Positions 44,180-53,981 of a stretch of 64,000 nucleotides of DNA are shown in pieces. Within the stretch, counting starts at the first letter, position 1. Every line of letters starts with the position of its first letter. Source of the stretch: Marinobacter sediminum (lineage in GTDB: Bacteria; Pseudomonadota; Gammaproteobacteria; Pseudomonadales; Oleiphilaceae); assembly GCF_016820575.1 (NCBI RefSeq), contig NZ_JAEMQH010000001.1, forward strand, positions 1,426,001-1,490,000, written 5' to 3'. A model generated the notes under the pieces. The model did not search any database and had not been told where the DNA came from. It saw only the letters and a program-made list of their open reading frames with translations. The position numbers and the translations under genes were made by a program.

Positions 44180-44611
44180 ATGATTATTTGTGGTGTTGAA
44201 CTGAGCGGCAGCGATGCCGTGGTGTGTTTGCTGAACCTGGATCAGGGGCAGTTCAGTCTTCCCGAATGCAAGGTCCGTAAACTCTCCCTCAAGAAGAACC
44301 ACACCCGGGCAGACCTGCAGGAATTCCAAGCCTCGTTCGCAAAGTTACTGTCGGATTATGGCGTGCAAAAAGTCGCGATCAAGGAGCGGATGCCGAAGGG
44401 GAAGTTCGCGGGTGGCGCGATCAGTTTCAAGCTGGAAGCGACCATTCAGCTCATTTCAGAGGTGGACGTGGATGTGACGCTGCTGTCGCCAGCGCAGATC
44501 AAATCCACGCTGGCGGCCAATCCGCTGCCGATCACCTTTGCGGAGACCGGCTTGAAGGTGTTTCAGGAGGCCGCGTTTGTCGTCGCGTTTGCGGCCCATA
44601 TGGCGAAATAG
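44180..44611 (+). CDS. DUF3010 family protein
   Basis: 143 residues. It begins MIICGVELSGSDAVVCLL and contains VQKVAIKERMPKGKFAGGAISFKLEATIQL, the pattern of DUF3010, a small gammaproteobacterial family resembling an RNase H-like fold. No clear catalytic set. Probably co-transcribed with the SEC-C protein gene. GAGGTGATTGG precedes the ATG. Confidence 0.87.
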   Translation: MIICGVELSGSDAVVCLLNLDQGQFSLPECKVRKLSLKKNHTRADLQEFQASFAKLLSDYGVQKVAIKERMPKGKFAGGAISFKLEATIQLISEVDVDVTLLSPAQIKSTLAANPLPITFAETGLKVFQEAAFVVAFAAHMAK

Positions 44612-44672
44612 CTGCCTGGGAGTGAATCCCTTATCTGCTCTTCAGGCCATTCAGTCGATCGGATGGCTTGGC

Positions 44673-44972
44673 TCAAACGGTTAGCGCAAAGCTCAGCAGC
44701 CAGCGGTTACCGCGTTGAATTTTCTCGACGCGATGCTGGTATAGGTCCGGGCGAAACAGGACGACTCGCCCCGCCAGGTTAAACAGATTCCGTTCGCAGA
44801 CGAATTCCCCGCCCACCTTTGGTTTAACCAGCACACAATTGAGTTTATACAGGCGCCCCTTGGCAATCATGTCCAGGTGGGGGCCTACCTTATGGCCTTC
44901 CGGATAACGCACCAGATAAATATTCAGTCGTTTAGACCGAAGGAGGATTCGGGTTTTTACATTCGCTGTCAT
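44673..44972 (-). CDS. Minimal 2-oxoglutarate/Fe(II) oxygenase-like protein
   Basis: 99 residues only. The metal motif HLD (GPHLDMIAKG) and a later His with a downstream Arg (YQHRVEKIQRGNRWLLSFAL) give the 2OG-Fe(II) dioxygenase pattern H-x-D...H...R within a single double-stranded beta-helix core. Typical members are twice this size, so N-terminal helices are missing; it may be a truncated or minimal type. Divergent from the homocysteine methyltransferase gene. Confidence 0.68.
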   Translation of the reverse strand: MTANVKTRILLRSKRLNIYLVRYPEGHKVGPHLDMIAKGRLYKLNCVLVKPKVGGEFVCERNLFNLAGRVVLFRPDLYQHRVEKIQRGNRWLLSFALTV

Positions 44973-45016
44973 AATGACAATCGTCTCACACTGAATTTTA
45001 AGGACCCAAACGCCTT

Positions 45017-45919
45017 ATGCGATCTGTTGCCCTTCTTGATGGTGGTCTTGGCCAGGAAATTTACCGGCGTGCTCGCGAGGTGAGCTCGCCGCTGTGGTCG
45101 GTCGCCGTCATGCTGGAACAGCCGGAGGTGGTGGCCAGTGTGCATGAGGATTTCATCCGGGCCGGGGCCCGAACCTTGTCGCTCAACACCTACGCGGCCA
45201 CGCCAACCCGGTTGCGCGAGCAGGGGATGCTGGATCGTCTGGAAGCGATTCATCAGCAGGCCTTCCATGTGCTGGAGAGCGCGATTAAGGCTGCTGGCGT
45301 CGACGTGGACATTGCCGGTTGTCTGGGGCCTTTGGTTGGCAGCTATAAAGTTCAGCCCGATCGCTCGTTTGAGGATCTGAGGGCGGAATATGACACCTTG
45401 GCACGTCTTCAGTCTCGTGCCGACGTTCTTCTCATCGAAACCATGACCAATACCCTGGAAGCGAAAGCCGCTTGCGCTGCAGCTCAGGCTTCAGGCAAGC
45501 CCTACGGTGTGGCTTTCCGCCTGGAGGACAATGGCAAGCTTAAGTCCGGAGAAAGTCTTTCCGAGGCCGTTGCTGCCGTTGCGCCCTATACCCCAACGGC
45601 AGTCATGCTGAATTGTTGTGATCCGGAAGTGGTCACCGCTGCCATGCCTGAACTGGCTGGCCTGTACCCCCACGTTGGCGGTTACGCCAACGCATTCACG
45701 TCGGTGGAAGCCATGGCCAGTGGTGGCTCAGTTGATGCCTTGGAGGCAAGGCCCGATGTTTCCCCGGTCAGCTACACCCGGGAAGTTCATCAGTGGCTGG
45801 CGGATGGTGCCACTGTGGTCGGTGGTTGTTGCGAAATTACGCCCACACACATTCAACACCTCGCCGACTCTCTGGCCGACGGGTTCACCGTTGTTCGGTT
45901 TTCTCAACTGCCACGGTAA
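45017..45919 (+). CDS. Homocysteine S-methyltransferase family protein
   Basis: 300 residues. A (beta-alpha)8 barrel with the zinc-binding cysteines in MLNCCDPEVV and the C-terminal VVGGCCEITPTHI. The N-terminus LLDGGLGQEIYRR is typical. The methyl donor may be S-methylmethionine or a betaine; not decidable by sight. Cytoplasmic. No typical ribosome site is near the ATG, so the start is moderately sure. Confidence 0.88.
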   Translation: MRSVALLDGGLGQEIYRRAREVSSPLWSVAVMLEQPEVVASVHEDFIRAGARTLSLNTYAATPTRLREQGMLDRLEAIHQQAFHVLESAIKAAGVDVDIAGCLGPLVGSYKVQPDRSFEDLRAEYDTLARLQSRADVLLIETMTNTLEAKAACAAAQASGKPYGVAFRLEDNGKLKSGESLSEAVAAVAPYTPTAVMLNCCDPEVVTAAMPELAGLYPHVGGYANAFTSVEAMASGGSVDALEARPDVSPVSYTREVHQWLADGATVVGGCCEITPTHIQHLADSLADGFTVVRFSQLPR

Positions 45920-45928
45920 GACTGACAG

Positions 45929-46189
45929 TCAGTCCGTTCGATTTTGCTGTTTATGCTTTGACCGCCGGGTCTCAATGTACTGCATCGCATCGCTATGAAG
46001 AGGCAGATGCAAAGCGTCAAGCAGGTCGTAACGGTTGTAACCCAGGTCAGACAATATCTCGTCCCGCTCAGCCAGCAGTGACCGAGCCATGCGCCGGAAA
46101 TTCTGGCGCCGCGAATAACTCTCCATCCAGGCGGTAAACGGCTGTTGAGGGGTAAGTTGATGATGGTTCCTGAATGCCAGCATGTTCAT
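45929..46189 (-). CDS. DUF1127 domain protein
   Basis: 86 residues from the ATG at 46189 (CAGGTG just upstream). The C-terminal half has the DUF1127 pattern RRQNFRRMARSLLAERDEILSDLGYNRYDLLDAL, short Arg-rich proteins seen in regulation and stress. Here the tail is longer than usual (DAMQYIETRRSKHKQQ). Convergent with the methyltransferase gene and divergent from a LysR gene. Confidence 0.78.
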   Translation of the reverse strand: MNMLAFRNHHQLTPQQPFTAWMESYSRRQNFRRMARSLLAERDEILSDLGYNRYDLLDALHLPLHSDAMQYIETRRSKHKQQNRTD

Positions 46190-46371
46190 CACCTGTCGGT
46201 TAGTGATTTGGCCTGTAGTACGCACGTGGTTTGTAGCGACTTACTGTCTTGCCAGTGCTCCATGGCATTAGGATGGCTGCCGTGATGCGTTCAATCAAAC
46301 GAAAAGAATTTAAGTCTGCCTTCAGTTATGCTTAAGTAAAATTGCACCCTTCATCTCGGGAGGCGAGACAC

Positions 46372-47232
46372 GTGAACATGCCCCTGCTCGATAACGACGT
46401 ACTCCGCACCTTTGTAGCTATCTCGGAATGCGGCACCTTTACCGAAGCCGCCAAGATGGTTCACCGCACTCCTTCTGCACTGAGCATGCAGATCAAACAG
46501 CTTGAACAGAACCTCGGCAAGAGCTTGTTTATCCGCGAGCCCAGACAGGTCACTCTGACTGCAGAGGGCGAGGTTCTGCTGGACTACAGTCGTCGATTGC
46601 TTCGCCTGAATCAGGAGGCGGTGCAGCACTTTATTGCCCCTTCGCTGGAGGGCAAAGTGGGGATCGGAACGTCGGACGATGTGGGAACCCGGATTCTGCC
46701 CGAGGTGCTTGCCCAGTTCGCCCGTTCCTATCCCGCAGTTCTGGTGGATGTGGTGGTTGGCTCCAGCAAGCAGAACCTGGCTCGCCTCGATTCGGGGAAC
46801 TTGGACATGGTGCTGGTGACTGTTGCGAAGGAGGGGCGGGAAAGCCGTGGCGAGATTATTCACGATGAACCGTTGGTCTGGGCCGGCCGGGAAGGAAGTT
46901 CTGCAGTCCTGCGGACGCCGCTGCCGATAGCCCTGGCACACGAAGGCTGCGCCTGGCGGCAAATGACACTTGAGGCCCTTGACCGTGCCGGTAAACCCTA
47001 TCGCATTGCTTATACCTGTGAGCATTGCTCCGGGCAGGAGGCGGCCATGTTGGCTGACCTGGCGGTAGCACCGTTTCCCAAAAGCCTGGTTCGGCCTCCG
47101 TTAAAACAGATAGTCAGCGATGACTTACCCGAAATCGGTTCCTACCAGCTGGCTCTGGTTCGCCGCGGCTCCAATCCGCTCAATGATGCCCTCGCCAGTC
47201 ATGTAAAAGGCGCGGTCCAGAATCTTCGGTAA
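46372..47232 (+). CDS. LysR-type transcriptional regulator
   Basis: 286 residues from a GTG at 46372, chosen for GGGAGG 8 nt upstream; ATG 46378 is possible. Helix-turn-helix in residues 10-65 (LRTFVAISECGTFTEAAKMVHRTPSALSMQIKQLEQNLGKSLF). Effector domain with FARSYPAVLVDVVVGSS and VAPFPKSLVRPPL. It is divergent from the DUF1127 gene and may regulate it, though that is only positional inference. Confidence 0.9.
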   Translation: MNMPLLDNDVLRTFVAISECGTFTEAAKMVHRTPSALSMQIKQLEQNLGKSLFIREPRQVTLTAEGEVLLDYSRRLLRLNQEAVQHFIAPSLEGKVGIGTSDDVGTRILPEVLAQFARSYPAVLVDVVVGSSKQNLARLDSGNLDMVLVTVAKEGRESRGEIIHDEPLVWAGREGSSAVLRTPLPIALAHEGCAWRQMTLEALDRAGKPYRIAYTCEHCSGQEAAMLADLAVAPFPKSLVRPPLKQIVSDDLPEIGSYQLALVRRGSNPLNDALASHVKGAVQNLR

Positions 47233-47252
47233 CTCGGAATCACTTGGAGTGG

Positions 47253-48008
47253 CTAGCGAATAGGTTGGGCGAAGAGCGCGCTCAGGCGCTGGTCCTCATC
47301 TGAGCGGAAGTCTTCGAGGCCGAAGCGTGCGGGGCATGGCACCTGATCCGGCGAAAGATAGGTTTTGAAAAGACGGTCCCACAGGGTAAGAACCTGTCCG
47401 TAATTGCTGTCGGTCTCTGGCTGCCAGGCTGAATGGTGGATCTGGTGTACCCGAGGGGTGACCAGAACTTTGGCGAGCTGCCGTTCCAGGCTCTCTGGCA
47501 TGCGGATGTTTGAGTGCGACCAGAGCGCAAAGCACCGGTGTAAAAGCACGTATGTGAGCAGGTGAGCGGGTGTGAAACCTAGCAGGCCAATAAAGCCGGA
47601 CATCAGGATTAGTTTCAGGCCAACTTCGCCAGGGTGGTGCCGGAAAGACGTGGTGACGTCCATATCCAGATCGCTGTGATGGGTACGGTGCAGGCGCCAT
47701 AACCAGCGCAGTTCATGGCTGAAGCGGTGAACCCAGTACAGACTGAAGTCCATGATGATAAAAGCCAGAAGCGTGCCCCAGAGCAGTCCGAGGGAACTGG
47801 CATTAAAGGCCTGCCATGGCCCGTCGACCGCGACCAGCGCCAAAGCCAGCGGCAAAAAAAAGCGAATAACCTCGTTGGTAAAGGCAAGCCCGATGTTATT
47901 GCACCAACGGTCCAGGCGGGAATGATGCAGCGAATTTCTGGCAAGGACGGGCTCAAGCGCCAGCAGCAGAACAACTCCGACCAGTGTTACCAGCCCATAA
48001 AGTTCCAT
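47253..48008 (-). CDS. Sterol desaturase/fatty acid hydroxylase family membrane protein
   Basis: 251 residues with several membrane segments. Di-iron His clusters: WVHRFSHELRW, HRTHHSDLD and TPRVHQIHHS. Short C-terminal tail with charged residues. Like the 27-kb homologue it has the full eight-His set but is shorter. It lies 74 nt downstream of the small PEP-CTERM gene and could be on its transcript. Confidence 0.88.
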   Translation of the reverse strand: MELYGLVTLVGVVLLLALEPVLARNSLHHSRLDRWCNNIGLAFTNEVIRFFLPLALALVAVDGPWQAFNASSLGLLWGTLLAFIIMDFSLYWVHRFSHELRWLWRLHRTHHSDLDMDVTTSFRHHPGEVGLKLILMSGFIGLLGFTPAHLLTYVLLHRCFALWSHSNIRMPESLERQLAKVLVTPRVHQIHHSAWQPETDSNYGQVLTLWDRLFKTYLSPDQVPCPARFGLEDFRSDEDQRLSALFAQPIR

Positions 48009-48082
48009 GAGGCCCCTCGTCGAACAGAATCAACAACCCGCGGAATGCGATACAGCCGAAGCTCGCACTCCGCAGCATTGAT

Positions 48083-48238
48083 CTACTTGCGGAACTTCCT
48101 TGCAAGAAACAGCATGACGCCGGCGGTGGCGAACAGGCCGAGAACACCCGGCTCGGGCACGGGAGCAATGATAATATCCCCCGCCATGGCGGTTGAAGAT
48201 AGCATTGATAAGAGCGCTAAGGTTGTTAGGGTTTTCAC
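48083..48238 (-). CDS. Small PEP-CTERM protein (51 residues)
   Basis: A GTG start at 48238 follows AAGGAG by 8 nt. The product has an N-terminal signal peptide of about 19 residues (MKTLTTLALLSMLSSTAMA), a short segment GDIIIAP, then the PEP-CTERM sorting signal: VPEPG, a hydrophobic helix (VLGLFATAGVMLFLA) and a basic end RKFRK. PEP-CTERM proteins are sorted by exosortase EpsH/XrtA; no exosortase gene is in the window. Almost no mature domain remains between the two signals. The PEP-CTERM call is strong for so small a gene. Confidence 0.85.
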   Translation of the reverse strand: MKTLTTLALLSMLSSTAMAGDIIIAPVPEPGVLGLFATAGVMLFLARKFRK

Positions 48239-48274
48239 AGTAAGAACTCCTTTTCGTGGGTTCCCGGATACCTA

Positions 48275-48290
48275 AGCAACATTCGCACCC
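48275..48290 (-). promoter_or_regulatory. Sigma-54-like promoter of the PEP-CTERM gene
   Basis: On the minus strand GGGTGCG-AATG-TTGCT has the -24 GG and -12 GC at the correct 12-nt offset and matches 9 of 12 fixed consensus positions. The expected start lies near 48264, about 26 nt before the GTG. Confidence 0.55.
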
Positions 48291-48442
48291 AATTTAAAAG
48301 GCTCTTAAAATCAGTAAATTAGAATTCGAAGGGGAGGTTGGTGTAAAAAAAGCTGACTGTTTAGGTGGAACGCTTTTGTTGCGGGGATAGGAAGCGGGGA
48401 GTCCAAAAAGGCGAACTCCCCTCATTCCATCAATCGCGGACC

Positions 48443-48646
48443 TTACTTCTTGAAAAAGGTCAGGAACGCGCCGGCTGCAGCGGCCGCAGCACCGCCGATC
48501 AGGAACCACATGGTTTCGTCTGTGTATTGACCAGTGAGGGTTTCGGTAATTTCACCGCCAATCGACTGGGTGGACTGGTAGCCGAAGAAGAGCAGAGCAA
48601 TACCTACCACGAGCAACACCACACCTATGAGTTTCGAGCTTCCCAT
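48443..48646 (-). CDS. DUF3185 family small membrane protein
   Basis: 67 residues from the ATG at 48646 with AAGGAACATGAA upstream. Two membrane helices (LIGVVLLVVGIALLFFGY and MWFLIGGAAAAAAGAFLTFF) with a short soluble loop QSIGGEITETLTG. The pattern matches DUF3185, often found in halophilic gammaproteobacteria. Function unknown. Confidence 0.85.
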   Translation of the reverse strand: MGSSKLIGVVLLVVGIALLFFGYQSTQSIGGEITETLTGQYTDETMWFLIGGAAAAAAGAFLTFFKK

Positions 48647-48834
48647 TTCATGTTCCTTATCAGACGTTTGTTGAATGTATCTTGTGGAAACCCTCGGAGC
48701 TTGGCATCTCAATGTTTGTCCGGCAAGAACATTGTCTGTGAGTTCTTTCGATTCGGCTCTTTCGATCAATTTGCCATCAGATTTTGTCAGTGCCCGGTAT
48801 CAGGGGCTCCAGGCCACCTATCCTTCATGTGCTA

Positions 48835-48869
48835 ACACAGTTATCCACAGATGTTGTGGGTAACTGTGT
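48835..48869. promoter_or_regulatory. Inverted pair of DnaA boxes upstream of the HNH nuclease gene
   Basis: The arms ACACAGTTATCCACA and TGTGGGTAACTGTGT are reverse complements at 14 of 15 positions around GATGT. The left arm contains the consensus DnaA box TTATCCACA; the right contains TTACCCACA on the other strand. A -10-like TATACT lies at 48887-48892, so a bound protein could block the promoter of the gene at 48924. Confidence 0.6.
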
Positions 48870-48923
48870 CCGCTTAAGGCAAGCGCTATACTGGCCCTAG
48901 AAACGGTAAATGAGGGCATCTCC

Positions 48924-49301
48924 ATGGGCCAGGGCACAGGCAGCCGAACCAAACTGGATCAGGTACTCGACGCCCAGCGCGAGTACATTGCCAAGCGCGA
49001 GAGTGGATATCGGGAAAGGGCATTGAAGCTTTACCCCTGGGTATGCGGGCGTTGTGCGCGTGAGTTCACTCGCGCCAATTTGCGGGAACTGACGGTGCAC
49101 CATGTGGACCATGATCACGACAATAACCCAGCCGATGGCAGCAACTGGGAGTTGTTGTGCGTGTACTGTCACGATGAAGAGCACAGCAAGTTTGAAGACT
49201 TCGTTTGCTACGGGGGGAGTTCCGAGAAAAGGCGAGAGGCGGCGACGCACAATCCCTTTGCCGGATTGAAAGAAGCGCTGGCCAAGAAGGGTGGCACTTG
49301 A
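48924..49301 (+). CDS. yajD: HNH nuclease, YajD family
   Basis: 125 residues. The zinc ligands are CGRC (residues about 44-47) and VYCHDEEH, and HHVDHDHDNNP carries the HNH catalytic histidines, with N in DGSNWELLC. This matches YajD of E. coli. The tail is KEALAKKGGT. The biological substrate is unknown. No clear ribosome site beyond GAGGGC; the upstream DnaA-box inverted repeat may control it. Confidence 0.9.
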   Translation: MGQGTGSRTKLDQVLDAQREYIAKRESGYRERALKLYPWVCGRCAREFTRANLRELTVHHVDHDHDNNPADGSNWELLCVYCHDEEHSKFEDFVCYGGSSEKRREAATHNPFAGLKEALAKKGGT

Positions 49302-49358
49302 AACTGAGGCGCAGGCTTGGTTAAAGAACTGAGCCATATCCCGCCAAGGCGATGATGC

Positions 49359-50381
<1,023 letters not shown>

Positions 50382-50404
50382 GGTGCCAGCTCCTGGGCTT
50401 TGAG

Positions 50405-52198
50405 TTAAATCGTGGCCAGATAGCCCCTCCAGCCTCCGAGCGATGTTATCTCCTTCGCGCCCTCCAGGCCAACCGGTTCGCAGATAAAGCCGCTGACCCA
50501 GCGGCCGTCCGCCAACTCAACTTTGCCAATGCCCAGAGGAGCGGGGATGCCGGCGACAAAACTACCGAACTGGTCGGCGGGCAGGCGCCAGATTTCTACC
50601 GGTAGCGGGCTGCCCGCCTCGGTGTCGCGGATCAATCCCGGCCGGAATGGCGGGCCACCATCGAGTAGGTACATGCGATAGGCGGGTGAGGTTTCTGTTG
50701 TTTGAACCAGGGTGCCTTTGCGTTCAGTCAGTTGATGATTCAGGGGCAATCCAGAAAGGTGGGCGCCACAAACCAGCACGTCGATAGTGCCTTCGGTTGC
50801 CTCAAATATTGGGCTGTCGAGCAGATCGGTCAGAGCGCCCACCTGATCGACTGCCTGGGGATGCAGGCGTGCAGCCAGGGACAGCAGGGCTTCGTCCTGG
50901 AAGGCATCGGCAAACAGGGTGCAACCCAGGGGCAGGCCGTTGGCGAGGTAACCGCCCGGCACAGCGACAGCACTGTAATCCAGCAGATTCATGAAGTTGG
51001 TGTAGATACCCAGACGACTGTTCCGGCTGATGGGTTCGGCCTCCAGTTCGGCAAGGGTATAAATGCCGGGAGTGGTGGGCGTTACCATCACATCAACCTG
51101 GTCCATCATAGTGTCAGCGGACCGTTTGAGGGCCTGCAGCCGGTACTGGGCTGCAAACGCATCGGCAGCACTGGGTGTGGAGCCCTGACTGATGATGTCG
51201 TAAGTGACGGGCAGCAGGGCCTTCGGCTGCTCGTCGATCAATGGCTGGGTGGCGAGGTAGCGTTCGGTAACCCAGGGACCTTCATAAAGCAGTCGGGCGG
51301 CTTCCAGGAAGGGGGCAAAGTCGATTTCGATGCGCTCGCCGCCGAGGGCTTCCAGGCTCGCAAGACTGCGTTCGAACAGTTGCTTAACGTCGTCGTTATC
51401 AAAAACGAGCTGATGGTCGGCAGGTACTCCGAATCGGAATTTTTGCGGTAATGGCATACGCCCGGTGGGTGGTGCTTTCTGCCAGGGGTCTTCGGCATCG
51501 GGGGCGGAAGCGACTGCCAGCACGTCGCGGGCCTGCTCGGCAGAGCGGGCAAAGATAGAGACGCAATCCAGGCTCTGACACGCGGGCACCACACCACGGA
51601 CGCTGATGCGGCCAAGTGTGGGTTTGAGGCCAATCAGATTATTGAAGGCAGCGGGCACACGGCCGGAACCTGCGGTATCGGTGCCCAGCGAAAAGCTAAC
51701 AAGGCCCAAAGCGACGGCGACGGCCGATCCTGCCGACGACCCGCCAGAAACGTAGTCCGGGTTGATGCTGTTGCGGCAGGCGCCCCAGGGCTCCGGCGAC
51801 CGGGTACCTACCAGGCCAGTGGCAAACTGATCCAGGTTGGTTTTCCCCATTGGTATGGCGCCGGCCTCAACCAACGCATCGACGACAGTGGCGTGGGTAT
51901 CAGGCTCATATCGAAAGGCTTCACAGGCGGCGGTAGTCGGCATGCCTGCCACGTCGATGTTGTCTTTTACCGCGAAGGGAATGCCATAGAGCGGCAGGTC
52001 TTGTGGGCTGCACTGCTGCAAGCGGTCCAGATAGGGCGCCAACTCGGCCTCCGTGGCACGATGAATCCAGATGTTGTGGTGATCGAACTCGCTGGCGCGT
52101 TGCAGCAGGTGCGCCACGACGGTCGCGGGCGTTTGTTCACCGCTCAGGTAGGCGCTGCGCAGTGAGGTTAGGTCGAGATTGATGGTGGTCGTTTTCAC
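50405..52198 (-). CDS. atzF: Allophanate hydrolase
   Basis: 597 residues from a GTG at 52198, 7 nt after the ATPase stop with GAGG upstream; earlier in-frame starts lie inside the ATPase gene. The amidase-signature domain has Lys78 (FAVKDNID), cis-Ser154 (GGSSAGSA) and nucleophile Ser178 (DTAGSGR), spaced as in AtzF. The C-terminal AtzF-type domain begins near residue 465 and ends KEITSLGGWRGYLATI. It turns allophanate into ammonia and CO2. Third gene after the first guanidine-I riboswitch. Confidence 0.93.
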   Translation of the reverse strand: MKTTTINLDLTSLRSAYLSGEQTPATVVAHLLQRASEFDHHNIWIHRATEAELAPYLDRLQQCSPQDLPLYGIPFAVKDNIDVAGMPTTAACEAFRYEPDTHATVVDALVEAGAIPMGKTNLDQFATGLVGTRSPEPWGACRNSINPDYVSGGSSAGSAVAVALGLVSFSLGTDTAGSGRVPAAFNNLIGLKPTLGRISVRGVVPACQSLDCVSIFARSAEQARDVLAVASAPDAEDPWQKAPPTGRMPLPQKFRFGVPADHQLVFDNDDVKQLFERSLASLEALGGERIEIDFAPFLEAARLLYEGPWVTERYLATQPLIDEQPKALLPVTYDIISQGSTPSAADAFAAQYRLQALKRSADTMMDQVDVMVTPTTPGIYTLAELEAEPISRNSRLGIYTNFMNLLDYSAVAVPGGYLANGLPLGCTLFADAFQDEALLSLAARLHPQAVDQVGALTDLLDSPIFEATEGTIDVLVCGAHLSGLPLNHQLTERKGTLVQTTETSPAYRMYLLDGGPPFRPGLIRDTEAGSPLPVEIWRLPADQFGSFVAGIPAPLGIGKVELADGRWVSGFICEPVGLEGAKEITSLGGWRGYLATI

Positions 52199-52205
52199 AG
52201 TAGCC

Positions 52206-52991
52206 TCACGCTGACAGTTTTCGGGATGTTTCGGACACGGATGATTCGATGGTCTGGTACAGCTGGGGATCGGTCTGACCAATGGGCAAATCGTAGGAAA
52301 TGGTGGCGCCATAGGCTTCCGGGTTCTGGGGGTCGTTGCGGATTTTGTCGAAGACCAGCAGCCGGGTGCCGAGATAAAAGCCCTCATGGAGATCGTGGGT
52401 GACCATAAAGATGGTTGTGCCGGATTCGCGCCAGAGCTTGAGGATCAGGTCGTGCATGTCGCCACGAATGCCGGGATCCAGCGCGCCAAAGGGTTCGTCC
52501 AGCAACAGGATGCGCGGCTTCATGATGAAGGATTGGGCGATGGCAAGACGCTGTTGCATGCCGCCCGATAACTCGTGTGGCCATTTGTTGAGGGCGTGGC
52601 CCAGCCCGACGGCTTCCAGCATGGCATCGACTTGATCGAGGGCGTCTTTTCGAGCCTTGCCAAACAGCTTGCCCAGCAGGGGCATTTGCTCAAGCTCCAA
52701 TCCCAGCAACACGTTTTCGCGCACGGTCAGGTGGGGGAACACCGAGTAGCGTTGGAACACGATGCCGCGATTTCGATCGGGCTGGCCCGGAAACTGTTCC
52801 CCTTGCAAGCTAAGCTCGCCGCGAGAAGCTGTTTCCTGACCCAGAAGCATTTTAAGGAAGGTAGACTTGCCGCAGCCGGAGGCGCCAACGAGTGTACAAA
52901 ACTCGCCTTCCTTCACTTCGAGATTCAGGTTCTCAAGAACAACCTGGCTGCCGTATTCCTTCCACAGTTTTTTTACCGAGATAAAGCTCAT
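52206..52991 (-). CDS. ABC transporter ATP-binding protein, guanidine operon 1
   Basis: 261 residues. Walker A GASGCGKST, Q-loop IVFQRYSVFPHLTV, signature LSGGMQQR, Walker B ILLLDEPFGALD and H-loop MVTHDLHEG. The family is the NitT/TauT type that accompanies urea/guanidine carboxylase clusters. It follows the permease without a gap and precedes atzF by 7 nt. Confidence 0.92.
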   Translation of the reverse strand: MSFISVKKLWKEYGSQVVLENLNLEVKEGEFCTLVGASGCGKSTFLKMLLGQETASRGELSLQGEQFPGQPDRNRGIVFQRYSVFPHLTVRENVLLGLELEQMPLLGKLFGKARKDALDQVDAMLEAVGLGHALNKWPHELSGGMQQRLAIAQSFIMKPRILLLDEPFGALDPGIRGDMHDLILKLWRESGTTIFMVTHDLHEGFYLGTRLLVFDKIRNDPQNPEAYGATISYDLPIGQTDPQLYQTIESSVSETSRKLSA

Positions 52992-53807
52992 TTAGTAGCC
53001 TCCTGCGTTGTACCAGGGGAACAGCCGGCGGTTGGTAAGACGCAGGCACTGGTCGATGACAATGGCGAGGATGGTGATCCAGATGACGTAGGGCAGGATT
53101 ACGTCCATGGCCAGATAACGCCGCACCAGGAAGATGCGGTAGCCAAGTCCCTCGGTAGAGGCTATGGCCTCGGCGGCAATCAGGAACAACCAGGCGGGTC
53201 CGAGGCTAAGGCGGACCGCATCGATCAAACGAGGCAATACTTGGGGCAGGGCCATGCGGGTGATCACCTGCCAGGAGTTGGCGCCCAGTGTCTGGATCTT
53301 GATGAGTTGTTCGCCGGGCAGTTCGCGGACTCGCTGGGCAACATCGCGCATCATGATGGGGGCGGTGCCGATCACGATCAGCATGACCTTGGAGAGTTCG
53401 CCCAAGCCAAATACGATGAACAGGATGGGTAGTATCGCCAGCGGAGGCACCATGGACAGGGCCGACACTAAAGGCGCCAGGTTGGCGCGTACCAGCGGCA
53501 ACACGCCATTCAGAATGCCCACAAACAAAGCCAGTAGCGCGGCAACACCAACGCCAATGCCCAAGCGTGCCAGGCTGGCGGTGGTGTCTTGCCACATCAG
53601 GAAGTCGCCACTGCGCCGGTCCTCCTGAAAAGCCATGCGGTCGACGGCAGCGGTCATCTGCTCAAGGCCGGGCAGAAGTTTGTCGTTGGGATTATCCGCA
53701 AGGCGCTCTTGGGAGGCGAGGCTGTAAATGAGCGCAATCAGCAAGAAAGGAAGCAGGCCTAGCAGGGTGGCGGATACCCTTCCGGGATGTCGGTTGATCA
53801 ATCGCAT
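52992..53807 (-). CDS. ABC transporter permease, guanidine operon 1
   Basis: 271 residues from the ATG at 53807 (AGGAG upstream). Five to six membrane segments. The EAA loop is LFLIAAEAIASTEGLGYRIFLVRRYL. First structural gene after the guanidine-I riboswitch; the SBP that fits it lies in the other riboswitch operon at 57.5 kb. Likely imports guanidine or a guanidine-type compound. Confidence 0.9.
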   Translation of the reverse strand: MRLINRHPGRVSATLLGLLPFLLIALIYSLASQERLADNPNDKLLPGLEQMTAAVDRMAFQEDRRSGDFLMWQDTTASLARLGIGVGVAALLALFVGILNGVLPLVRANLAPLVSALSMVPPLAILPILFIVFGLGELSKVMLIVIGTAPIMMRDVAQRVRELPGEQLIKIQTLGANSWQVITRMALPQVLPRLIDAVRLSLGPAWLFLIAAEAIASTEGLGYRIFLVRRYLAMDVILPYVIWITILAIVIDQCLRLTNRRLFPWYNAGGY

Positions 53808-53872
53808 AAGGCATCTCCTCTGGTCGCACAACACGGCATGGACATCGCAGACAAGGCAGTCGCTTGCGATTC

Positions 53873-53981
53873 AGTCTCCCGGGCTTTTATCCCGCCGTGT
53901 AACCTCCCAGAGGTCGGTAACTCTCGGACCAGCCACCCGGGCCGATGGTTGGTATCAGCCCGGGCCGGAACCCTAGTCACC
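53873..53981 (-). ncRNA. Guanidine-I (ykkC class) riboswitch 1
   Basis: On the minus strand the conserved elements follow in order: GACTAGGGTTCCGG, then GGTCCGAGAGTTACCG, then ACACGGCGGGATAAAAGCCCGGGAG. These are the hallmarks of the guanidine-I aptamer. It lies 65 nt upstream of the ABC permease gene. Whether it acts on termination or translation is not clear; no good terminator was found in the leader. Confidence 0.93.
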
